A stretch of 64,000 bases of DNA from Pycnococcus provasolii (Eukaryota; Chlorophyta; Pseudoscourfieldiophyceae; Pseudoscourfieldiales; Pycnococcaceae), in the NCBI GenBank assembly GCA_938743325.2, contig OW568868.1, forward strand, positions 372,001 through 436,000, in the 5' to 3' direction. Both the position numbers and the translations under genes were made by a program. The notes beneath the pieces are model-generated. The model saw only the letters and a list, made by a program, of their open reading frames with translations. It made no database searches and was not told the DNA's origin. Shown one piece after another: positions 18,300 through 27,525 of this stretch; the first letter of the stretch is position 1, and each line of letters opens with the position of its first letter.

Positions 18300-19631
18300 A
18301 TGCAAGCTCTCCACACATCGATGTCTCGTCAAACCCCACGCGGACGTGGACGCACAGTCAGCACAGTCGGCGGCCTCCGACCCCGACAAATGGCACGTGG
18401 TGGTGGTTTGGCAAGCAAACGACTTCACGTCAAAGCAGCTTCTGCCAACCAAGCACCGCGGCCAACGAAGATGCAGCAGAACAAACAACACAACCAGCAC
18501 CACCAGCACCACAACCACCACCACCAGCAGAGAAGAACACAGCCAGCCAACACTAACACAGCGGCGGCGACTTCCGTCTTTGCAGCCACGAGCTTGCCAG
18601 AAAAGCTTGTCCCGCAGGCGTCTGAGCTCGTGGGAGGAACGCCAATGGTGTACCTGAACAAAATCTCCAAAGACTGCAAGGCGCGTATTGCGTGCAAGCT
18701 CGAGGGACTCAACCCGTGCGGCAGCGTGAAAGACCGGATAGCCAAGCGGATGCTCGACCAGGCGGAAATGGACGGAACCATCAGCCCAGGCCGAACGACG
18801 CTCGTCGAGGCGACGTCGGGAAACACGGGCATCGGACTTGCGTTCATCGCAGCCTCCAAGGGGTATCGACTCATCCTCACCATGCCCGAGACGATGTCAA
18901 TCGAGAGGCGAGTTCTCCTTCGCGCATTTGGTGCGGAGCTCGTCTTGACGCGTGGGGAGATTGGCATGAAAGGGGCTCTGGACAAGGCGGAGGAGCTGTG
19001 CGCAACCGTGCCGGATGCCTACCAGCTTTGCCAGTTTGAAAACCCAGCAAACCCGGCGGTGCACTACGAAACGACGGGACCGGAGATATGGCGAGACACG
19101 GCGGGCACGATGAAGCACCTCGTGTGCGGTGTGGGAACTGGTGGCACAATCACCGGGTGCACACGCTACTGCAAGGAGCAGCCCGGCGGCGACAACCTCA
19201 AGGCGTATGCCGTGGAGCCGGCGGAGAGCGCCGTGCTCAGCGGGAAGCCGGCGGGTGCGCACAGCATCCAGGGCATCGGAGCAGGCTTCGTGCCCAAAAA
19301 TTACGACCAGAGCCTCGTGGACGAGGTGGTGCCCGTGTCGACGAACGACTCGCTGGCGATGGCGCAGAGGCTAGCCATCGAGGAGGGGCTTCTCGTGGGA
19401 ATCTCCAGCGGCGCCGCGGTGTGCGCAGCGCTCGAGATCGCGTCGAGAGAGGAGAACGCGGGTGACCTCGTTGTGGTGGTGCTGCCCTCGTTCGGCGAGA
19501 GGTACCTGTCTACGCCGCTCTTCCAAAACCTATGGGTCGAAGACGACAAGACGGAGCAGTCGATGCCCACGAGCTGGCGCACCGCGAAACGCATTGGCGT
19601 GAAGCCGCTGGGCGAGCGCGAGTCGCTCTAA
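18300..19631 (+). CDS. Cysteine synthase (O-acetylserine (thiol) lyase), plastid-type leader
   Basis: A 443-residue PLP enzyme that makes cysteine from O-acetylserine and sulfide. Residues 1-100 are a basic, His/Gln/Thr-rich leader consistent with an organelle transit peptide. The catalytic fold covers ~102-425. The PLP lysine is Lys144 in [11 protein letters not shown], preceded by [12 protein letters not shown]. The phosphate loop is [12 protein letters not shown], with [10 protein letters not shown] and GIGAGFVPK also matching the family, and GISSGAAV near the end binds the PLP ring. The C-terminus retains the ERYLSTPLF motif of OAS-TL. A CBS-domain tail is absent, so it is not a cystathionine beta-synthase of animal type. 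Start: the first ATG in frame. It is convergent with the GH43-like gene. Confidence 0.94.
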   Translation: MQALHTSMSRQTPRGRGRTVSTVGGLRPRQMARGGGLASKRLHVKAASANQAPRPTKMQQNKQHNQHHQHHNHHHQQRRTQPANTNTAAATSVFAATSLPEKLVPQASELVGGTPMVYLNKISKDCKARIACKLEGLNPCGSVKDRIAKRMLDQAEMDGTISPGRTTLVEATSGNTGIGLAFIAASKGYRLILTMPETMSIERRVLLRAFGAELVLTRGEIGMKGALDKAEELCATVPDAYQLCQFENPANPAVHYETTGPEIWRDTAGTMKHLVCGVGTGGTITGCTRYCKEQPGGDNLKAYAVEPAESAVLSGKPAGAHSIQGIGAGFVPKNYDQSLVDEVVPVSTNDSLAMAQRLAIEEGLLVGISSGAAVCAALEIASREENAGDLVVVVLPSFGERYLSTPLFQNLWVEDDKTEQSMPTSWRTAKRIGVKPLGERESL

Positions 19632-19778
19632 GTAATCAAAACGAAAGCAGAGATAAAGTTGAAAGTAAATAGAACGAAGTGGCTATATTTAAAAAAACAA
19701 CAACAATAATAATTCTTAGGTTATTTAGGTACAGTGTGTGTACTAAAATCACAATACAGTTGGTAACATGGAGAGGTC

Positions 19779-21062
19779 TCACGTGCCGGCACCAGCGTCG
19801 CGGAGCGTCTGCCAATCCCATGCCTCGTGGTATCGTATGCGCACCGAGCTCCAGAGCATCGCATCGTCGGGAGTAAGAGGTGGCGCACCCTTCAGCCGCG
19901 TGGCGTTTGCCGCAGGCGTTCGTACCGTCATGGGAAGCCACACGTACGTGCTCGTTCGCAAATCCTTCGGATTCCAGCGGTCTGCAAGGAACAGAAAGCG
20001 ACCTAGCTCGTCGCTGTCGACATCAGCGGTGCCGTCGCCGTCGACGAATCGTAGAGGTCCGAACACGTAAGTTCCCTGTGAATAGAACGTGCTTGCACGC
20101 ATTTCTCCGCTGCTTCCGTGGCTCGGGTCGCCAAGGCTCTTCCATTTGCACAGCATACATGTCGCCACATGCGCCATCGCACGATTCGGCGCCCATCCGG
20201 TGCACCCGCTTGTGACCATGTAGTACAGTCCACCATTTTTGAATACCGTCGGCGCCTCGCGACTTTGCCCCACAAACACGCGCGCGAACGAGCCGTCGAG
20301 GCCCGTGTAGTCTTCTGTGAGCTTTCCAATATGCGAGACACGGTTATCTTCAGAACTGTATACGAGGTATCCCGTGTTATCTTCGTCGTCGTCGACGAAG
20401 ACGGTCATGTCACGCGCGTCCCAACCGTGAGGACGTGCACTGCCGTGGTATTGAAACGGTCCTGTGGGGCTGTCGCTCGTCGCGACACCAACTTGCGCGT
20501 ACGTGTAATCCGCCGTGTCAATGTGCAGAAGCATGACGAACGTCTTCGTCTTGCGGTTGTACACCACCTTCGGGCGCTCCACCACTTTGCTCGTGTGTAT
20601 ATCGATCGTGCGGTCGCTGGTGTCTGGCTTAAGCGCGAGTCCTTCATAGGTCCACGTGTTGAAGTCCGTCGTGCGGTACACGGAGATGCCGACGACGTCA
20701 ACGCGCGCGGGCGTGTGTATGCTGAGCTGCTTGGTATCTCCGTCCTTATTTTCGCCATACCAGTACACAGCCCCTTCGTGCTCGAGCAGGCATCCCCCGT
20801 GCGCCTGTATGCGCCGCCCGTTTTCATCCGTGCCTGGCACAACACCTGGCTGGAACTTCAAGTTCCGCGATGACGTCTCTGCTCCATCACTGGCCGGCGA
20901 GGAGTCTGCTCCCGCCGCAGAGGCCGACTTGCCGACTTGCTCCCCCCTTACGGGAATCCTTAATCCAAGGGGCGTAATCACGAAGCTCGGTGAAGCCTCG
21001 ACAAAGCTCACGTGAAAACAACAAAAGCACGTTATCAACAAGGTATACACGAGGCCAAACAT
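19779..21062 (-). CDS. Secreted glycoside hydrolase, GH43-like (subfamily 24 type)
   Basis: A 427-residue protein with an N-terminal signal peptide (FGLVYTLLITCFCCFHVSFVE) and a five-bladed propeller fold. HGGCLLEHEGAVYWYGENKDG, given here only as a landmark near residue 88, is the usual opening of GH43_24-type beta-galactosidases. Later landmarks are RDMTVFVDDD, SREAPTVFKNGGLYYM and TSGCTGWAPN; acids in these segments are the candidates for catalysis. Relatives act on beta-1,3-galactan or arabinogalactan side chains, so a role in cell-wall or extracellular glycan turnover is inferred. The assignment rests on motif recognition; a non-catalytic relative cannot be excluded. It diverges from the exchanger gene across an unusual inverted-repeat element. 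Confidence 0.85.
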   Translation of the reverse strand: MFGLVYTLLITCFCCFHVSFVEASPSFVITPLGLRIPVRGEQVGKSASAAGADSSPASDGAETSSRNLKFQPGVVPGTDENGRRIQAHGGCLLEHEGAVYWYGENKDGDTKQLSIHTPARVDVVGISVYRTTDFNTWTYEGLALKPDTSDRTIDIHTSKVVERPKVVYNRKTKTFVMLLHIDTADYTYAQVGVATSDSPTGPFQYHGSARPHGWDARDMTVFVDDDEDNTGYLVYSSEDNRVSHIGKLTEDYTGLDGSFARVFVGQSREAPTVFKNGGLYYMVTSGCTGWAPNRAMAHVATCMLCKWKSLGDPSHGSSGEMRASTFYSQGTYVFGPLRFVDGDGTADVDSDELGRFLFLADRWNPKDLRTSTYVWLPMTVRTPAANATRLKGAPPLTPDDAMLWSSVRIRYHEAWDWQTLRDAGAGT

Positions 21063-21461
21063 ACGCAGACAAGTAGTCTTATATAATAAAGAGAATAAGG
21101 TTAAGCACTACTTATGCAAGTATGTGTGAGATTATGACATACACCGGCTGACCGGATGGATCGGATGGCGATTCGTTTCGAAAAGGGAGAAACACAGTAG
21201 GGGATATGCCCCCGCGGGCAGCCGGGCCAGAAATAAAAATTGCAGTACGCCCCGGGTTTTTATTCCTCGACCTAAATGCTGGTTATAAACCTAACCCCTA
21301 ACCCCTAACCCCTAACCCCTAAACCGGTTTATAACCAGCAATTAGGTCGACGAATAAAAACCCCTTAAACCCGGGGCGTACTGCAATTTCGATTTGTCGT
21401 TGTTGTTCCCCGGAGGTCTACGATAGACGTTGTGGTTCACCCGTTTGCAAACACCACATTC
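21063..21461. promoter_or_regulatory. Divergent region between GH43-like and exchanger genes
   Basis: A 399-base gap holding two promoters and, at 21239-21388, an inverted repeat enclosing a telomere-like array (separate entry). The remainder is AT-rich with no coding signal. Confidence 0.5.
21239..21388. repeat. Inverted repeat enclosing a TTAGGGG-type array
   Basis: The left arm (21239-21290) begins AATTGCAGTACGCCCCGGG and ends GGTTATAAAC. The right arm (21325-21388), read on the other strand, has the same sequence with two mismatches and an extra short AAGGGGTT-like segment. The centre is four to five CCCCTAA units (21290-21322). The arms could form a long hairpin with the telomere-like run in the loop. 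It could be a small mobile element or a cruciform; no target-site duplication was identified. Confidence 0.85.
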
Positions 21462-23432
21462 ATGGCGTCCCCATCCACGTGTCGCATCACCTCATGGGCA
21501 CCTCACAAGCACGGGCACGGGCACGGGAGGGGCTCTGTCTCTGTTTTGATTCCGTGCCGTGAGGATGGTCACCTTCTGTTTTGTGCTTCTCCTTCTCGAC
21601 ATTGTAGTGTTATTAAAAGGACGACACGTGGCTCACGTGGTAGGCCTCCTTGCCCTCCTAGGGCCTTGGGTCTCTCATCTACAGAGCTACAGCCGGCTAC
21701 CGCAGTCGAGGATCCTTTAAACATGATGGTGTCAACGTCGTCGTCGTCGTCGCGTCAGTTCACAAATATGCAAGCGCCTTCCCTGGTCGCGGACATTGCG
21801 GCAATTTCACCCGCGTGCGAGGAGGAACCGGCGCCACCGCTCTGGCCGTTTCTTCTGCCGTGCAGTGACAGCGTGGGAGGTAACGTTTTCCTCGGACTCG
21901 CGTATGGTTACCTGCTGCTCACTGCCGCAAACCTCATCTCCGAAGGGAGCGAGGAACTCCTCGAGGTGCTTGGACCGGGTCTTGTTGGTGGTCTGCTCTT
22001 ACCCGCTCTAGGTGCAGCGCCCGATGCGCTCATCATCTTGGCCTCTGGGCTTCGTGGAACACCTGAGCAGGCGCAAGAGGAAGTGGCGGTGGGTCTCGGT
22101 GTGCTCGCCGGCTCGACGATACTTCTTGCCACCGCCGCGTGGGGTGGGTGCTTGCTAGCTGGTGCGTGCGACTTCGACGAAGAGACGGGACGTGCGAAGG
22201 ATCGAACGCTCACCCGCAACCCTCTTACGTCGCCGACAACGACCGGCGTGACCACCGATGAGCAGACGACCGTGGGTGCGTCGCTTATGGCTGTCAGCTG
22301 CTTGCCGTTCCTTGTCGTGCAGCTTCCTCTAATTGACAAGGTTGATTTCGGCAAGGAAGGGCCAGAGTTTGCGTTCGCTGGTGCCTGCGTTTGTTTCGCG
22401 GGCTTCGTCGCATACTCTGCGTACCAGGTGGCAAGCCCGTGGCTGCAGGAGAAGAGGCTCGAGGAAGCACGCCTGCAGCTGGTGAAGGGACGCACCATCT
22501 CTCGAGCGAAAGCTTTGAGCCGCAGCTGGGGTGGCCTGATTAACACGAAGACAGGAGAGGTTAACGTCGCCGCAATCGACAAGCTCTTCACGACGTTCGA
22601 CTCCGATGGCGACCAGGACCTGAATCTGAAGGAGCTGGAGGCGCTTATCATCGGATTGGAGGTGGAGCACGCCGGCACAATCCCAACGGCGGACGAGGCG
22701 AAAGTTTGGCTCAACTCATTCGATTTGAATGCGGATGGGAAGATCACCCGCGAGGAGTTTCGCACGGGGATGACTCGTTGGCTTGCGCAAATGGAGGCGG
22801 CGGAGAGGAAGCAGAATGCACAGAGAATGCTGTCACGCGGCAGTGCCACAAAGATGGAGGAGGCGCAGCGTATCCTTACAATCGCAGCACTTGAGGCAGA
22901 GGAGGATGAGGAGGAAGAGGAGGAAGAGGAGGAGGGGGAGGAGGGGGGTGCGCTGGTGTTCTTAAAGGCTGGTGCGCTTATCTTTGGCGGCCTTGCGATC
23001 GTGGCGACATTTGCCGATCCAGCTGTGGGCGCAATTGGTCGCTTTTCGGATGCCGCGGGCTTCAACCCCTTTTACGTTGCGTTCATTGCCACGCCGTTTG
23101 CTTCGAATGCGAGCGAGGTGGTCAGTTCGTACCTTTTCGCGAAGAAGAAGCGTCTTCGCAACATCAGCCTGACTTACAGCCAGATTTATGGCGCGGTTAC
23201 CATGAATAATACCGTGTGCCTCGGAATCTTCCTCGCTGTCGTTTACCTGCGTGGTTTGACATGGGACTTTTCTGCCGAGGTGACGACGAACGTGGTTGTG
23301 ATTCTGGCCATGGCATTGATTGGAAGGAGCTCAACGACGTTCCCGAGCTGGACTGCGTTGCCCGCAATCACGCTGTATCCGCTGAGCATCGGATTGATTG
23401 CTTATCTGGAGACGAGCTTAGGCTGGCACTAA
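21462..23432 (+). CDS. Na+/Ca2+ exchanger-like protein with EF-hands (NCL type)
   Basis: A 656-residue cation exchanger. The first exchanger half has several membrane spans and an alpha-repeat (GLLLPALGAAPDALIILASG). A long cytosolic loop carries two EF-hands, loops DSDGDQDLNLKE and DLNADGKITREE, and ends in a run of ~20 mostly Glu/Asp. The second half has the matching alpha-repeat (FNPFYVAFIATPFASNASE) and five to six spans. This layout is that of plant NCL/EF-CAX proteins that export or sequester Ca2+ in exchange for Na+ or H+ under calcium control. The first in-frame ATG is 21462; the ATG pair at 21720-21723 is an alternative that drops a Ser/Arg-rich leader, possibly a targeting peptide. 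Confidence 0.9.
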   Translation: MASPSTCRITSWAPHKHGHGHGRGSVSVLIPCREDGHLLFCASPSRHCSVIKRTTRGSRGRPPCPPRALGLSSTELQPATAVEDPLNMMVSTSSSSSRQFTNMQAPSLVADIAAISPACEEEPAPPLWPFLLPCSDSVGGNVFLGLAYGYLLLTAANLISEGSEELLEVLGPGLVGGLLLPALGAAPDALIILASGLRGTPEQAQEEVAVGLGVLAGSTILLATAAWGGCLLAGACDFDEETGRAKDRTLTRNPLTSPTTTGVTTDEQTTVGASLMAVSCLPFLVVQLPLIDKVDFGKEGPEFAFAGACVCFAGFVAYSAYQVASPWLQEKRLEEARLQLVKGRTISRAKALSRSWGGLINTKTGEVNVAAIDKLFTTFDSDGDQDLNLKELEALIIGLEVEHAGTIPTADEAKVWLNSFDLNADGKITREEFRTGMTRWLAQMEAAERKQNAQRMLSRGSATKMEEAQRILTIAALEAEEDEEEEEEEEEGEEGGALVFLKAGALIFGGLAIVATFADPAVGAIGRFSDAAGFNPFYVAFIATPFASNASEVVSSYLFAKKKRLRNISLTYSQIYGAVTMNNTVCLGIFLAVVYLRGLTWDFSAEVTTNVVVILAMALIGRSSTTFPSWTALPAITLYPLSIGLIAYLETSLGWH

Positions 23433-23625
23433 GTTTAGTAAGTAAGTTATTCGTGTTTATACTAATTAAGGTATGTAGTCACACAAAAGTACCGTGACGG
23501 CGACGACGAGCACCGAGTGAGTGCGCCGCGGGTCCCGAAATCTATCCCCTATCTCCCCCCCCTTCCCTTCCCTCGAGTGGTTCGGATTTGTGAAATGTGA
23601 TATTTCGCATTTTCCGGTGTGTGTG

Positions 23626-24723
23626 ATGCTCGCCCCCTCCTGCTCTCTCTCGGCTTCGGTGTCTGTCTCGCAAAACAAGCGTGTGTCTCCGTCTCTGTCA
23701 TTGTCATCGTCATTGTCGCGTCGGTGTCGACACATTGTTGTGTCTTCAGCGTCGTCATCCTCCTCCGCCTCAGCATCCTTAGCAGCATCAACTTCAGCAC
23801 CGACCACGATGCGCGCGCTATCCAGTATCCTTGAGTTGTACGAGGAGGGGTACCGCGGTTTCCTCCTCGATCAGTTTGGTGTTCTCCACGACGGTGTAAC
23901 GCCATATCCAGGTGCTGTCGACGCCGTGCGATCCCTCGCGGAGGCTGGTGCTTCTCTTGTCCTTGTCAGCAACTCCAGCCAAAGGGCCCAAAACGTTTGG
24001 AAACGGCTCGAGCCAATGGGATTTCTGCCGTCGTATTTCGTCGGCGTCATAACGAGCGGTGAACTTGCGAACGAGGCGTTTGCAACGAGAGGTGAAGGTG
24101 TCGGGCCGCTTGCTGGTCACAAAGATGTGTCTCGCGTGATTCACTTCACGTGGGCAGAGAGAGGGAAGATCTCGCTTGATGGTCTCAAGCTCGAGTGTAC
24201 TACGGAAGCTGCGGAGGCAGAAATTGTGCTTGCCTCCGGCGTTGACGCGATGGGAACGCGCGACGGACCTCCAACACCACGAAGTCTGGACGAACTGAAA
24301 GAAATTGCGAGAAAATGTGCTGAACGCGATTTGCTAATTGTTATCGCGAACCCGGACTACGTGACGGTCGCTGGTGCGCAGGATGGCAAGCCGCTCGCGG
24401 AAATGCCCGGCGCGTTCATGAAAGTATACGAGAGCTGTGGAAAGAAAGACCGAATACTGTGTATGGGGAAACCTGGCACGTTCATGTTCGAGCGTGGCGT
24501 GGCCACGCTTCAGGCGCACAACGATGCTTTGACGCTTGAGAATATTGTGATGGTTGGTGACAGCTTGCACCATGACATCACCGGCGCGAAGAGTGCTAAC
24601 GTGCACAGCGTTTGGGTGCTGAACGGCATTCACGCAGACGACATTTCGCAGAAAGGTGCCGAGGCAACCGTCGCCGCCGAGGGTGTCGCCTTGCCTGAGT
24701 TTACGTTGAGTGAGTTTCGGTAG
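23626..24723 (+). CDS. HAD-superfamily class IIA hydrolase-like protein, organelle-targeted
   Basis: A 365-residue protein. Residues 1-60 are Ser/Ala/Arg-rich, a likely plastid or mitochondrial transit peptide. The HAD core begins with DQFGVLHDG (Asp82 as nucleophile). Motif II is VSNSSQR, the motif III lysine is in MGKPG, and motif IV is VGDSLHHDITGA. The usual second Asp of motif I (DxD) is Phe84 here, as in the plant proteins of this subgroup, so the phosphatase activity is uncertain. IANPDYVTV and HFTWAERGKISLDGL also match that subgroup. The ATG at 23626 is the first in the frame. The gene ends only 35 bases from the convergent GPAT gene. Confidence 0.9.
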   Translation: MLAPSCSLSASVSVSQNKRVSPSLSLSSSLSRRCRHIVVSSASSSSSASASLAASTSAPTTMRALSSILELYEEGYRGFLLDQFGVLHDGVTPYPGAVDAVRSLAEAGASLVLVSNSSQRAQNVWKRLEPMGFLPSYFVGVITSGELANEAFATRGEGVGPLAGHKDVSRVIHFTWAERGKISLDGLKLECTTEAAEAEIVLASGVDAMGTRDGPPTPRSLDELKEIARKCAERDLLIVIANPDYVTVAGAQDGKPLAEMPGAFMKVYESCGKKDRILCMGKPGTFMFERGVATLQAHNDALTLENIVMVGDSLHHDITGAKSANVHSVWVLNGIHADDISQKGAEATVAAEGVALPEFTLSEFR

Positions 24724-24758
24724 GATGACAACACGTGTTATTACATTTCTTTTTTTCT

Positions 24759-26207
24759 CTATTTCTTTTTTTTCAGCGACGATTTCATCAGCTCGGCAAA
24801 TGCACGACGGCGCCTCTCGCGCGTCTCAGGCTTTGGCGCGATGTACTTGTACATGCCGTCCCAAGGAACGACTCTCAAGCTCGCTCTCTCCGCAATCACC
24901 TTCTGTACGCGCGCGGCAAAGTCAATGGAGCTTTCGCCTTGCAGTTTCTCCATCGGTTCGAGGAACCACACATCTGCCACCACCGCCCAGCTCGTCATCA
25001 ATTTGTACAGGTGCATCGTAAACGACTCGCGCTTGCTGTTCCAAAACGCATCCACGAATGTCTTATTATATTTGATGGCGATGGGGCAAACGGGAACGTC
25101 AAGGTCGAATGCCGAGCGCTTGAACATGACGCAGTGCTCGTTGTTCACGCACGTTCCTTCCGGGAAAATCAGGAGCGGGTTTGACCCATGCTCGTGCACG
25201 TGATCTTGAATTCTCTTCGCCACCGCGGCGCGGTCGCTGGAATCGTTGCGATCGAATTTGATGCACCCGACAGCATCGAGCACACGTGACTGCAACCAGC
25301 CCTCCCAACCACGGTTGTACTTTTGTGCAATGACTGCGAACGGGAATTTGCTCTCCAGAATCATGAAGTCAATCATTGACGTATGATTTGCAACGAACAC
25401 TTTTGCCCCTCGGCTTGGTTGGGGACCGTGAAATTGCACGACGCCTGTCCACGACCAAACGAACACGTTGCACATGCAAACCAGGAGTCTTGACTCCACT
25501 TCTTTTCGCTTCGTGTTGTTTGTGATGACGACGTCTGCTATGCTCCACAAGATGAGACACAGCAACATTCCAAGGATAAGGCTGACTAGCCTTACGGGGA
25601 AAAGAAACACATACCTGACGACGAATCCGACGCACCAGAGCGGGAAGAGGTAAAAGTTCCAATTCCACGGTTCGTACGGCTGGCTTTCGAAGCAGCAGCT
25701 GAAGCTGTCGTCGACGGCAGATGCGACGCCGTCGCTTGACGCTTTGACGACTTGCTGCAGGAATGCATTTAGGATGGGTGCCTGTGCTTCGATTGAGGCT
25801 TCCTGCCCACCGCCGATTGTTTCTGTTGTTGTCATCGTCATCGTGCGCGGTGTTGCTTGGAGGGATGGAGGGGTGGACGACGACGATAATTTCCTCCGGT
25901 GAGCGGTGAGCGAGTCCCCTCCTTCTTCCGCCATTTGCGCCTCGAGCGCCGAAACTGCGAGATTGCGCACGGATCGCGACGTGAAGAGCGCAGTCGCCCC
26001 CAAAGAAGGCAGCCCAGATGCGCCGGCGGCATTCTTATGAGTCTTACAACAGTTGTCGTCGTGCTGCACCACCACATCCTCCTCCTCCTGCTGCTCCTTC
26101 TCCTCCTCGCTCTCCGATGACGCATCCACTTCTGCTCCAGGTGCAGGAACTCGCTCCAGCACCCTCTTTGAAGGGAAAGAAGAACTTGCCAGGAAATCAG
26201 ACGCCAT
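24759..26207 (-). CDS. GPAT9: Glycerol-3-phosphate acyltransferase, GPAT9/GPAT3-4 type
   Basis: A 482-residue ER acyltransferase that makes lysophosphatidic acid, the first step of glycerolipid and oil synthesis. The N-terminal ~165 residues are divergent and acidic. Then come PWNWNFYLFPLWCVGFVVRY and a second hydrophobic span before the PlsC domain. The catalytic HX4D is VANHTSMIDF. The substrate-binding FPEGTCVNN is followed by MFKRSAFDL, PIAIKYNKTFVDAFWNS and MTSWAVVADVWFLEPM, all typical of GPAT9/GPAT3/4 rather than LPCAT or plastid ATS1. A run of basic residues ends the protein (SSLKKKK), an ER-retention-like tail. The ATG at 26207 starts the acidic leader. Confidence 0.93.
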   Translation of the reverse strand: MASDFLASSSFPSKRVLERVPAPGAEVDASSESEEEKEQQEEEDVVVQHDDNCCKTHKNAAGASGLPSLGATALFTSRSVRNLAVSALEAQMAEEGGDSLTAHRRKLSSSSTPPSLQATPRTMTMTTTETIGGGQEASIEAQAPILNAFLQQVVKASSDGVASAVDDSFSCCFESQPYEPWNWNFYLFPLWCVGFVVRYVFLFPVRLVSLILGMLLCLILWSIADVVITNNTKRKEVESRLLVCMCNVFVWSWTGVVQFHGPQPSRGAKVFVANHTSMIDFMILESKFPFAVIAQKYNRGWEGWLQSRVLDAVGCIKFDRNDSSDRAAVAKRIQDHVHEHGSNPLLIFPEGTCVNNEHCVMFKRSAFDLDVPVCPIAIKYNKTFVDAFWNSKRESFTMHLYKLMTSWAVVADVWFLEPMEKLQGESSIDFAARVQKVIAERASLRVVPWDGMYKYIAPKPETRERRRRAFAELMKSSLKKKK

Positions 26208-26514
26208 GGATGGAAATTCGAAAAATATCGAAATAAGTAAATAACAAGCAAAGGCTGAAAGGGGGGAAATCAGGAGTAACGCCCCCCCCGAACGAACGAA
26301 CTTTTCGAAAACCCTAATTGAAAATGGGTGGTTCCGACTTCCGAGGTTGTTTTCTTACTGTAAACCCCTAATTGAATTGAGAGAGTGGAAAAAGTATAGT
26401 GAAATCTGTTGTTTTCCCTTCTCCCCCACGAAGAATTCGTTTTTTTTTGTTTTTTTTTTTGTTTTTGATTGGATTATTCAACGACGATATTTTTTAATAA
26501 AATAAAGTAGTTCT
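26208..26514. promoter_or_regulatory. Divergent promoter with two telo-box motifs
   Basis: A 307-base gap between GPAT9 and the carrier. It has AAAACCCTAATTG (~26308) and TAAACCCCTAATTG (~26361), each followed by ATTGA, plus a T-run at ~26440-26465 before the carrier start. The two near-identical motifs 53 bases apart may serve both genes. Confidence 0.55.
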
Positions 26515-27420
26515 ATGGAGTCGCCCGATGGTGCTGCTGGTGCTGCTGGTGCTCCGTGGTACATGCCTCACGTGCACGCCGTGTGGCCTGGCGCACTCTC
26601 AGGCCTCGTCTCCAAAGTTGTCACGCACCCCATCGATACCGTCAAGGCGAACCTACAAGTCGCGGGCGCGCTGAAAAGAAGCACAGCTTCATCGTCATCG
26701 GCTCCATCATCCTCTGTGGCAATATCAGCGTGGCGCATGAACTTCGGCGCGTCCCTCCGCGGCATGTCAGCAGTTGTCCTCGGCACCGCGCCTTGCTCGG
26801 CGGCGTACTACATGTCATACGAACACGGTAAGCAGATGTTCGGAAGTCACGCGTTCGGCGGCATGTTAACTGGAGTGTACGCGCAGGTGCTTGCGGGTGT
26901 GGTGTTCACACCCGTCGATGTGCTGAAAGAACGTATGCAGGTCTCGTTCGCGACGAGCGGAAAGCATACGACGCTATGGAATGTCGCACGCACTGCTCTC
27001 GCGGATGGAGGTCTGATGCGAGGATACTGGATGAACAACCTCACTTGGATTCCGTGGAATGCCATTCACATCGCCCTGTACGAGGAGGGGAAGCGCAAGT
27101 ACCGTTCGCGTGTTGCCGTTAACCCGGACGACGACGTGCCAGTGACTGCGTGCGCAACGCTCGCCCTGGTATCGGGCAGTACCGCAGCTTTCGTCACAAC
27201 GCCGCTTGACGTCGTGAAAACGCGACTACAAACGCTGACGGTGAGCGACGCTCCGTCCGTAACGGCCATCGCGCAGAGGTTGCTGGCGCGCGAAGGAGCT
27301 CAGGCGCTATTCGCGGGTAGCATAGCAAGAGTTTTGTCGATTGGTCCAGGTACCGCACTGTCGTGGATGCTATACGAAACATTCGCGGGAATTGCACGCG
27401 ACGCCACCGCAGCGAAGTAG
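26515..27420 (+). CDS. Mitochondrial carrier family protein, substrate unassigned
   Basis: A 301-residue SLC25 carrier with three repeats and signatures HPIDTVKANLQV, TPVDVLKERMQV and TPLDVVKTRLQT. Between repeats 1 and 2 is a Ser-rich insert (KRSTASSSSAPSS). The residues lining the central cavity that define the substrate could not be read confidently. The HPIDTVK and SYEHGKQMF segments are loosely reminiscent of amino-acid or S-adenosylmethionine carriers. It would lie in the inner mitochondrial membrane. The ATG at 26515 is the first in frame and follows an AT-rich leader. It is convergent with the mitochondrial i-AAA protease gene. Confidence 0.85.
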   Translation: MESPDGAAGAAGAPWYMPHVHAVWPGALSGLVSKVVTHPIDTVKANLQVAGALKRSTASSSSAPSSSVAISAWRMNFGASLRGMSAVVLGTAPCSAAYYMSYEHGKQMFGSHAFGGMLTGVYAQVLAGVVFTPVDVLKERMQVSFATSGKHTTLWNVARTALADGGLMRGYWMNNLTWIPWNAIHIALYEEGKRKYRSRVAVNPDDDVPVTACATLALVSGSTAAFVTTPLDVVKTRLQTLTVSDAPSVTAIAQRLLAREGAQALFAGSIARVLSIGPGTALSWMLYETFAGIARDATAAK

Positions 27421-27525
27421 ACCCAGATTGACTTCCCTTAAATTATTTTCATGTAAACAGAAAGAGTGTCCAAAGCTTTGAGTTACGATTTTCAGTGTTT
27501 TTTTTTAATTTTCATTTTTTGCTCA

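Noticed and set aside
21908-23065. 385-codon reverse-strand frame opposite the exchanger gene
   Set aside because: Ser/Pro/Ala-rich antisense translation of a clear ion exchanger; no domain and no start context.
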